A stretch of 64,000 nt of DNA from Thermoanaerobaculia bacterium (GTDB taxonomy: Bacteria; Acidobacteriota; Thermoanaerobaculia; UBA5066), in assembly GCA_022071945.1 (NCBI GenBank), contig JAJVIN010000046.1:144884-208883 (forward strand). Direction: 5' to 3'. This document shows, piece after piece, positions 1 to 10,800 of this stretch. Numbering within the stretch: position 1 is the first letter of the stretch; each line of letters starts with the position of its first letter. The notes under the pieces are model-generated. The model was given only the letters and a program-made list of their open reading frames with translations, was not told where the DNA came from and did not search any database. Both the position numbers and the translations under genes were made by a program.

Positions 1-2
1 AC

Positions 3-1022
3 AGTGCCCTCGGTGCGGCGCTTCTTTCCGTGGCGCGGGCGGGCTGGAGCGGCGTCGACCTCTTCTTCGTCCTGTCGGGATTCCTGATCACGGGGATCCT
101 CTTGGACGGCAAGGGGGCTTCCAACTATTTCCGGGCCTTCTATGCTCGCCGGTTTCTCAGGATCTTCCCCCTCTATTACCTGTCGCTTGCCGTTCTCGTC
201 GCCGCCTACCGGGTTTCGGCGGCGGAATCGGCCTGGTACTGGCTCTATCTCTCGAACTTCCGGATGACCTCGGCGGGATGGCCGCAAGCGCCCCTCTCGC
301 ATTTCTGGTCGCTGGCGGTCGAGGAGCAGTACTACCTCATCTGGCCTCTGGTCGTCTTCCTGGCCCCGCGGAAGGTGCTTTCGGTCCTCTGCGGCGCCGT
401 CGTGATCCTCGTGCCGGCGGCGCGAGTGACGGCCTGGATCCTGGGGGCGCCGGAGATCGGGCTCTACATCCTGGCGCCCTTCCGACTGGACGCCCTGGCG
501 ACGGGCAGCCTTCTCGCGCTGCTCCTGCGAGCCGGAGGAGCGGCGGAGAGGATCAGGAAGGCCGGAGGCGTGGGACTCGTCCTTTCGGCGGTCGTCCTGG
601 CTTCTCTTCTGGTTCGGGAAGGCGGGAACGCGATGTGGACGAATCCGGCCATGCTGACCCTCGGGTTCACGGTCGTCTCGCTCTTCTTCGGTTCGTTGGT
701 CGCGCTTGCGGTGACGGTTCCCTCCGGGACGGCGTACGGCCGGGTGCTCAGCGCCAAGGCCCTGAGGCTGGCGGGAAAGTACAGCTACGCGATGTACGTC
801 TTTCACTGGCCGGTGACGACGGTTCTGAGGGAGAGGGGACTCCACCCGGGCCTCGTGCCCGGGGTCGCGGGTTGGGGTCTTTACCTCGGGGTGATCGTGG
901 GCGCGGTGACGCTCCTGGCGATCGTGTCGTGGAGGCTTCTCGAGGGGCCGTGCCTGTCGCTGAAGGACCGTTTCGAGTACCGGTTTCCGGAACGGATCCA
1001 GGCCGGGAAGGGCCCCTTGTAA
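3..1022 (+). CDS. Acyltransferase family 3 membrane protein, 5'-truncated by window edge
   Basis: Integral membrane O-acyltransferase of the acyltransferase-3 (OafA/YrhL-like) type, which transfers acyl groups to surface polysaccharides or other envelope sugars. The visible part starts inside the first conserved block (GVDLFFVLSGFLITGIL), followed by RFLRIFPLYYLSL and HFWSLAVEEQYYLIWPLVV, all family hallmarks, then a series of hydrophobic segments and a YSYAMYVFHWPV block near the C terminus. The reading frame stays open to the left window edge, so the GTG at 30 is not the true start; the family's N-terminal R-(A/G)-h-A-h-h-V-h-x-H segment lies outside the window. The acceptor sugar cannot be told from sequence. 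It stops 200 nt before the isoamylase gene and is probably a separate transcript. Confidence 0.88.
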   Translation, partial: SALGAALLSVARAGWSGVDLFFVLSGFLITGILLDGKGASNYFRAFYARRFLRIFPLYYLSLAVLVAAYRVSAAESAWYWLYLSNFRMTSAGWPQAPLSHFWSLAVEEQYYLIWPLVVFLAPRKVLSVLCGAVVILVPAARVTAWILGAPEIGLYILAPFRLDALATGSLLALLLRAGGAAERIRKAGGVGLVLSAVVLASLLVREGGNAMWTNPAMLTLGFTVVSLFFGSLVALAVTVPSGTAYGRVLSAKALRLAGKYSYAMYVFHWPVTTVLRERGLHPGLVPGVAGWGLYLGVIVGAVTLLAIVSWRLLEGPCLSLKDRFEYRFPERIQAGKGPL

Positions 1023-1123
1023 GGGTCAACATGTGACCCATGAAAGATCTTAGACCCGGGTCGATCTCGTTCCCCCGCGCACGGCGGCGCCGTCCCCCGG
1101 GAGCAATAACTAGGGTTAAGCCG

Positions 1124-1142
1124 TTATATTTCAATAATATAA
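1124..1142. promoter_or_regulatory. AT-rich palindrome upstream of isoamylase
   Basis: TTATATT-tcaat-AATATAA is a perfect 7-bp inverted repeat inside a short AT-rich island, in an otherwise GC-rich 200-nt leader between the acyltransferase and the isoamylase gene. It includes a TAATAT that could act as a -10 box. It could be a promoter with an overlapping operator; no regulator is encoded next to it. A second palindrome, GGGTCA-acatg-TGACCC (1023-1039), directly follows the acyltransferase stop codon. Confidence 0.35.
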
Positions 1143-1223
1143 AGGAATCACCACCGCGTTAACGCACGTCAGGCATCGGCTTTGCTTCAAATCTCGTCGA
1201 GAACGGAAGGGAAGCAGAAGGCC

Positions 1224-3557
<2,334 letters not shown>

Positions 3558-3600
3558 CCCAGTCTCCTTCTCCTTCCTCTTCTCTCCCCTGACTCACACG

Positions 3601-3626
3601 GCGCCCGCTTCGAGAGGAGCGGGCGC
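3601..3626 (+). terminator. Hairpin downstream of isoamylase
   Basis: GCGCCCGCT-tcgagagg-AGCGGGCGC is a perfect 9-bp stem with an 8-nt loop, 44 nt after the isoamylase stop. Only a weak T-rich stretch follows (tgctgtctt), so it is a probable but not classical terminator. Confidence 0.55.
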
Positions 3627-4111
3627 TGCTGTCTTCGCGGATCTGATCCGGACCTTAAACGTCAACCCTGGATGGTGAGAGTCTCGGATTCACTTCGACA
3701 CATCGCGAAGAAACCACTCCTGACGCATCCGAGGATCAGGACCTCCGAGGCAGCCAATCGACCCGGACCTCACCGGCCCTCCTGCGCGCGGGGGGGGGAC
3801 CTCGACACCGCGACTCCCATCATCGGCTCTGCAGGCCCTCCTGCCCCCCGCGGGGGGAGCCGGGGGCAGCGCATAGCTTGCCCCCGGCTAATCTCTGCCG
3901 CCCCCCTGGGGCCGGAGGACATTAGCCGGGGACAAACGCAGTGCTGTCCCCGGCCCCCCTGGTGTCGCGCCCGGATCAAGGCCACTCAGAAGACTCCGCT
4001 TGCCCCCAGTTACGTCTGATCCACGCCCCACCGGGCCCAGATCCGCCCCCTCCAGACCCTCCAACTGCGGTCTCTGGGAGGTTCAATTGCCGTTTCTGGG
4101 TTCATCCGTCG
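3627..4111. other. Gene-free intergenic stretch with G/C tracts and hairpins
   Basis: No convincing reading frame was found; short open frames here have no family features. The stretch holds two copies of GGCCCTCCTGC (3775 and 3834), each followed by a run of C/G. One includes the 14-bp palindrome CCCCCCGCGGGGGG (3844-3857). The REP-like hairpin pair at 3858-3954 is described separately. Confidence 0.6.
3858..3954. repeat. REP-like pair of head-to-head hairpins
   Basis: Two near-identical hairpins occur in inverted orientation. The first is AGCCGGGGGCA (3858-3868), 10-nt loop, TGCCCCCGGCT (3879-3889). The second is GCCGGGGACA (3925-3934), 10-nt loop, TGTCCCCGGC (3945-3954). The segment between them is bounded by CCGGCTAAT (3884-3892) and ATTAGCCGG (3921-3929), a perfect 9-bp inverted repeat. 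Equal stem and loop sizes and the head-to-head layout resemble REP/BIME elements mobilised by REP-associated (RAYT, Y1) transposases. No transposase lies nearby. Confidence 0.65.
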
Positions 4112-4729
4112 TCAGGAGTGAGTCTCATCAATGGCGCCAGTGTGCTCGAGCTGACGGTCGTGCCAGCGTGCGAGAAGAAGCTGGGCGAGCATGGCTCCCA
4201 CCCAGGCCAGCGCCATGTCTTTCTGGGTGTCCCACGGATCTCCCTGGGTCCCGAGGAACTCGTCTGCTCCCTGCCCGAGAGCGAGCGCGGCCCCCCACTC
4301 GACGAGCTCGTAGAGGGCGCTTATGGCCAGGCAGACGGCCGTCACGAGAACGAAGAGCCACCCGCCCCGTTCGAGCTTCGTGTGTCGAAGCAGGAGCTCG
4401 CGGGCGGCGATCGCCGGGATGAACCCCTGCGCGAAGTGGCCGATTCCGTCGTAGGGGTTCCTCGAGAGTCCGAAGAGCCCCTGCATCCAGAAGCCGAGCG
4501 GGACGCGGGCGTACGAGTAGTGCCCGCCGAGGATCAAGACGAGGGCGTGCAGGCCGATGAGACCGGTCAGGAGGGGCGTGAGGGGGAACCGCCGGTGCGT
4601 CGCCCACAGGAGGGGCAGAACGATGACGACCGGAGCGATCTCCATCGCCCAGGTCGCCAGATCATGGGGCCGCCAGGCCGACAGGACGAGGGCGGAGATC
4701 ACGACGGCACTCACGACACGCAGAAACAT
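4112..4729 (-). CDS. YjdF-like (DUF2238) inner membrane protein
   Basis: Small polytopic membrane protein of about 205 residues, close to E. coli YjdF (209). Features of the DUF2238 family include GGHYSYARVPLGFW, NPYDGIGHFAQGF, a central hydrophobic segment, SALYELVEW, and the C-terminal GTQGDPWDTQKDM signature. Its biochemical role is not established. The start at 4729 is preferred over an upstream ATG at 4765 because GAGG sits 8 nt before it and the protein then begins directly with a hydrophobic helix (MFLRVVSAVVISALVL). It lies downstream of the giant protein gene on the same strand, separated by a strong hairpin. Confidence 0.85.
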   Translation of the reverse strand: MFLRVVSAVVISALVLSAWRPHDLATWAMEIAPVVIVLPLLWATHRRFPLTPLLTGLIGLHALVLILGGHYSYARVPLGFWMQGLFGLSRNPYDGIGHFAQGFIPAIAARELLLRHTKLERGGWLFVLVTAVCLAISALYELVEWGAALALGQGADEFLGTQGDPWDTQKDMALAWVGAMLAQLLLARWHDRQLEHTGAIDETHS

Positions 4730-4788
4730 GCCGGAATCCTCGCATGCTCCGGCGTCGATTCGCATGGGGGCCCTGTGCCCCTTCCCCA

Positions 4789-4819
4789 GGCCCCCGCTCC
4801 TCGGAAGGGAGCGGGGGCC
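4789..4819 (-). terminator. Strong hairpin after the giant surface-protein gene
   Basis: GGCCCCCGCTCC (4789-4800), 7-nt loop, GGAGCGGGGGCC (4808-4819): a perfect 12-bp GC stem starting 26 nt beyond the stop codon at 4845. There is no U tract, so termination may need Rho, or the hairpin may mainly protect the mRNA 3' end. Confidence 0.6.
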
Positions 4820-4844
4820 CTGAGAAAGCGGTTGTGACTCGAGC

Positions 4845-7800
4845 CTACGGCAGCTGGCTGACCGGCTCGCCCAGGATGTTGTAGATCTTCTTCACGTAGC
4901 CGACCTCCGACTTCACCTCGATGTCCTGGAGAGACTGCCGGACCAGGTCACCGAGAACGCGCTCACCCAGAACGAAGCGACGCTCGAAGAACCTCTGGTT
5001 CAGCCGGACCCCGGCGTCGTTGTTCGAGAGCCCGGAGGCGGTCCACGCGGCTTGGCTCCCGCTGTCCTTGGCCAGGACGAGCGTCTCTGCCAGGGACGGG
5101 TAGCCCGGAATGGCGAAGTTGCCGGCCGAACACGTGATGGCGACGAAGCTCGAGAGCCTCGGGACCTTTGTCAAGGCGGCTACATCGGCCGAGGAGAAGA
5201 GGTTCTCGTGAGCCAGGGTGTCGAGCCCGCCGTGACCGACGTAGTTGAAGATTCCGGCGCCCCTGGAAAGCGCCGACTTGATGGCCTCGCGGCCACTCGA
5301 AGCATCGACGTAGGAGAGGTAGACGCGACTGGCCGGGCTCGAGAGGGGAACATACGCTCCGACACTCTCGCTTCCCGCCAGGAAGTCTCCGCTGGCATCC
5401 GGGTTGTCCGCGGTCAAGAGAACGGCCAGGGCCGGGGCTCCCGATGCGGATTCGTTCGCGGTGATCTTGCGCAGGTAGTCCTTCAGTTCCTGCGAGGTGA
5501 GGACCGGCAGCCGGCCGATCGACATGTTCCGGCTGGCGGGGGTTCCCCAGTCGAGGAAGGAGAAGTCCGATGCGTTGAGGCCCATCGGGGTCGGCGTCAG
5601 GAGCGTCGGCAGGATGTTGTCGTTCGTGCCGGAAATCCCCTTGTAGTCGAAAGTTCCCCGGCCCACGAGCGTCACGTAGCGGGGGGCCCGCCGCCAGTTT
5701 TCCGAGGCGAACTTCAAGAAGTCGCGGATCGCGTAAGGCGTCGAGAGACTGTGCGAGAACTCGTCGTAGATCGACTCCAGGCTGACGAGGAGCGTGGACC
5801 GGCCCTGGCGCTGGCGGTAGGAAACGAGCTCCGAGGCCGCCTGGGCGAGGAAATCGGGGGCGATCACGATGAGATCGGCGGCGTTGGTCTCTGAGCGCAG
5901 GGACGAAGCCTTGACCGCCGCGACCTGGAACGGCTTGCCGGCCTTCGCGAGGGTGGTCGCGAGGAAGCGGCGTTCGCTGGCTCCGCGGTTTCCGAACCTG
6001 AGTCCGAAGGTGCCATCGGAGGCCGGTGCGAGACGGGCGCCCCAGACGGGAACCGGCCGGCGCGGATCCGTGATGTCGAGAAGAACGATCGCGTTCGTCG
6101 TGAAGCCCTGGACCGTGACGTCCGCGCCCGGAGCGACCGTGAACGAGAGCTCGTTCCCGACGGCCCGGTAAGCCCTTCGGTACGAGAGCTCGATCGAGTC
6201 GATGTAGACGAGGTCGTACGGCGCGCCCGGTACCAGGCGCGATGAGAGCGACAGGGCGTTGTCACCCGCCTTCAACGATTGCGCGGGGAGCTCGAAAGTC
6301 GCCGTGAAAGGCTCGAACCCGCCCCAGCCGACGGAACCCAGCGTCGAGCCGTTCCAGGAGAAGCTCACGTCGTGGTCGACCGCGGGCGGCGTATCCGAAC
6401 TGCCCCTCAAGCGAACGGTGAGGATCGGCGTCATGTCGGACGCCGGGGAAGGAACGGGGACGTTGAGGACCCGGGACGCGAGAGACGGATCGCTGGCGTA
6501 GAGATAGTCCCAGGCCCAGAGATCGCCGGCGGGGTCGCTCGAGATGAGGATCAGGGGGTAACGGTCTTCCTCGAGAACGACCTTGTCGGCAAACGAGGTG
6601 GCCGGGGTCCGGCCGAGGGTCAACGGTGTGTCTCCCGCCTGCATGAGGGAACCGGGAGCGAGGCTCGCGAGGGTGGCGTTCTGGGCCGTGAAGGGGCTCT
6701 CGATGGCTTCCGCGTAGAAGTAGAGAGCTGTGTTCCCAGCCTCGGGCAGGTACGAAACGACGTTCCCTTGGTTCTCGAGCAGGAGGCCGCCCGAGGCGAT
6801 CGCGGAGGTCACCGTGGCGAGCGGCACGCCGAGACGCTGGGCGATGTCCGCAGCCTCGACCCGGTGAAGGCCCGTCTGGGCCGTCAGGATCTTGGCCTTG
6901 ACTCCGGTCTGGGCCTCGCCTCCGATGTCAAAGACGGCTTTCTCAGCGGCGCTCGCGGTCAAGCGGCTGGCGTTTTCCGGGCTGATGGGCCGAGCGGTCC
7001 TCTCGAAGGTTCCCGTGAAGGTGGAGGTCTTCTCCGGGGTCACCCGGAACGGCCCGTAGGTGAGGGTGAGGCCGGAAGCCTCGGTTTCAACGAGGCGGTA
7101 GGTCAGGGTTTCCCGTGTGGGAGCCGTCGCGTCGCGCAGGCGGTAGGACCCGCCCTGCGGCCCGGTCAGGATCGCCGGCAGGAGGCTGTCATGGACGCGA
7201 ATCCAGACGTTCGACTTCGGGTCGAGGCGCTCGACATGGAATCCGATCGTTCCGACCTCGCTCGCGGTCTGCCACTCGACAACGACAGACCCGGCCGAAA
7301 GCGTCGCCTCGAACGCGACGACCGAGGCGTACGTCGGTGTCGGAACGGCATAGCCAAAGTTGATGCCGCTGGCGTTTCCGCCCGTGAGGTTGACGGCTTC
7401 CTGGAAGTTGAAGGGTCCCGATCTCCCACCGGTGACTTCGTACGTCGACTCGTAGCTCGTCAGGATCCCGGCGCCGTCGGTGATGCGAACGACGTAGGTT
7501 CCCGAAGCGACGCCGGTGAAGGAGTAGTTGCCACTGGAGTCCGTGGTGGTGGTCGCCACGACCACGTCGCCGGTCTCGATGATTCCGTCACCGTCGGCGT
7601 CGCTGTAGAGGCTGACGACGACCCCGGCCAGCCCGCTCTCGCCCGGCTCTGGGCTTCCCGCTCCGGACCGGTTGGCATCGTCCCAGACGGTTCCCGAGAC
7701 GGATGTGGGGGTGTTCGGCTCGAAACCGAAGTCCGCGGTGAAGACGTTGGTGCCCGTCATGGGCACGGCCCTCTGGATTCCGGCCGCTGACGGATCGCTA

Positions 7801-10800
7801 TCCGCGAACACGTCAGGGCTGTAGGTGTAGCCGGACTGGAGGGGGACGCTCACGATGTAGTTCCCGTTGTTGAGGCCCGAGAAGAGGTACTGTCCGGCGG
7901 CGTCCGTGGTCACCGTACGAATGACGGCGTCCGCGCCATTGATGACCCCGTCCCCGTTGGCGTCGCTGTACAGGCTGACGACGACGCTGGGAATTCCCCC
8001 CTCGCCGGAGTCCTGGACTCCATCGCCGTCAGCATCGAAGAAGAGGGTGTCACCGATCGCCCGGGTCGGCCGGAAGCCGTAGCTCGGGCACGGAGCGATC
8101 GCGGGGGCGCAGGGACTGGCGTTTCGCCGGTCGATGTTCGCCGTCAGGTTTGGCTCTCCGCGCTGCCGGTTCTGGGCGTAGGGCGTCGTGCCCGCGAAAT
8201 CCGCGAGGACGCCGTTGACGTCCGTAATCCGGACCGTGTAATCCGCTCCCCCACCGGCGAGTCCGGCGAACGTGAACGTGCCGTCCGCGGCCGTCGTCGT
8301 CGTGCCGATGACGTTCAGGCTCGCGTCGAGGAGGTCCACTGTGACGCCCCCGATTCCGATCTCACCGCCGCCATAAGCTTGATCCCCATTCCCATCGAGC
8401 CAGACCCGGTCACTGATCGAATACGTGGTGCCCGTGGGCTGGAACCCGAAATCGGCCGTCAGGTAAGAGGTGTTTCCTGTCACGGACGTGAATCTCTGGT
8501 TCAGGGGCGTCGTGGCGATGTAGCCGGCAGGCGTGGCGGCGGCGACGAAGTACGTCGCCCCTGTCGGCGTGATTCCGGCGAAGAGATAGCTGCCGTCAGG
8601 GGCCGTCATCGCCGTCGCGACCAGGGTATCCGAGCCCGGCTGGAGCACGCCATCAGCGTTGGCGTCGCGGTAGAGCTGGACCGTGACGCCCGCGAGGCCT
8701 ACCTCACCCGGATTCTCCGCGCCGTTCCCGTTGGTGTCGACCCAGACCGTGTCGCCAAATGCGACGGTGCCGGCCGGGGTGGTGTACCCCATGTCGAGCC
8801 CGGTGCGGTTTTCGCCGGCGGCAAGGTAGAAGCGCCGTGTCTGGTTGTCGAGGATGCGTCCGGAGCAGCAAGTCTGTGAGAGCCCTCCGGGCAGGCCACC
8901 CGAGACCTCGACGTAGTAGTACGGGGCCGTCGTCGCGGGATCGCGCGGACACGAGCCCGTGCAGGGCTTGGGAAGGACGTTGGGGAAGAGATACCGCCCA
9001 TTGGAGTCGGTCGTGACGGTCGCGATCGGCGTCCCGAACTCGTCCTTGAGCGTGACATCGACGTTCGCGATACCGGGCTCGCCGACATCGTCGATCCCGT
9101 CTCCATCGGTGTCGAACCAGATCCTGCCGGCGGCGGAGGACGACAGGGCACTCGGGTTGGTGACGATGTTCGTCGCGGAGGCCGTGAGCGCGATCGGGAA
9201 CTCCCGGGCCGTGACCGAGACCACGTTCGTCAGCGTGTCGATCCCTGTTGCCAGCGGGTTGTCCACGCGAACCGGGATGGTGAGAGTCAGTGACTGCCCG
9301 GCCAGGAGCGTCGGTCCGTAGATGAGATCGGGCACGCTGCTATTGGCGGCATTCGCGTCGGCAACGTTGTAGGTGATGAAGAGGTCGTCGACGAAGAAGT
9401 TCTCGTTCGTGCCTTCGTAGTTCCCGTTCGTGAATACGAATCGAATCGCGGTACCCGCCGCAACGTGTGCGCTTATGTCGGCCGTGGCGGTAGCCGACGC
9501 GGCACCCACGATTCCCGTGAACGTGCCGACGGTCGTCCAGGGTCCCCCGACGCCTGCAGCTGCTGCCTGTAGCAGAATCGTGTCGGCCGCGTCCACTCCC
9601 GTATCGGTGCGGTACCGGAAGGAAAGTACAGCACTTGTCGCCCCTGAAAGATTCACGGTCCGACGGACGGACGGTTCATTGCTAGCGCTGTTATCGAGAC
9701 GCAACTCGCCGTTGACGACTCGAATGTCCCCTGTGGTGGGGTCCGTTCCCCCGTCATTCACTTCCGACCAGTTGGCCAACCAGCTATTGGTCCCGTCGTT
9801 CAGTGTGTAGAGCACTTGCCGGAACCGGTCGCCCACGGTCGAGCGGTTCGAAGAGACCGGGCCCACGTACGACACTCCCGCGGGAAGCGTGTCATAAAGG
9901 CTGACACCCGTTACCGTCGGAGCTCCCGCGGGGTTGTCCACGGTCACGGTGTAATTGAACGTATCGCCTGGATACAGGGGCGTCGAGTACGGCACGCTCG
10001 AGGTCTTCGTCAGGGAGATCTGGCCCGATGCCACATACGCGAAGTCGGAGGTATTGAACGTTTGCGTGGCTCCGACGGCCACGGTCCGGGTGCCGGTGGC
10101 CGTCACGTCGTTCCGGCTCAGGGTCCCCGACGGCAGCACGGCTGTCGTCCGGCCCGTGAAGGTGATCCGGATCCGCTGGTTCTGCGCCATACCCCCAAGC
10201 TGACTGGACGGCCATCTGAGGATCGGTCCCGAAAGCCCCGTGCCCACCGTCTCGATCTCGACGTCGTCGATCCAGATCGATTCGGCGCCAGTGTTATCGG
10301 ATACATTCGACTGGAACCGGACCGCGAAATTCGTGGCGTTGAAGGCAGGGCCGAGCGCGAAGGAGGCCTCGGCATAGGCTGCGTCGGTGAAGTTGTTCCC
10401 AACTCCGGAAATCGTCGTGACATTCGACCAGGTCCCGCAAGTGATCGTGGTCCCGGTGTCCGTCGCGTTGGAGCAGACATCGATCGAGACGTTGTCCGCG
10501 GCGTCCGCGAATTCCCGCCGGTACTTGAACCGGAGAGTCGCCGCTGTCCCCGTGAGGTTCGCCATCCGCGCGGCGTAGCGTCCTCCGCTTCCCCACATCC
10601 GAAGGGCTGTCGCGCTGGGGCTGACCCCGGTATCGGACATGACGCGTATCCGGCCCGCGGCCGGATCCGTTCCCTCGCCGCTCTCCCGCCAGACGGTCGT
10701 CCAGTTCGTTCCGGAGGGCGTGCTGTCATTGTTGTTGTACGCAATGGTGTTGAAGCGGTCCTTGTAGGTGATCACCCGCTGGGGGTTCGCGGAGGCGCCA

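Noticed and set aside
3672..4019. 115-codon frame in the gene-free patch
   Set aside because: Runs across the G/C tracts and both hairpins; composition is random-like and there is no ribosome site.
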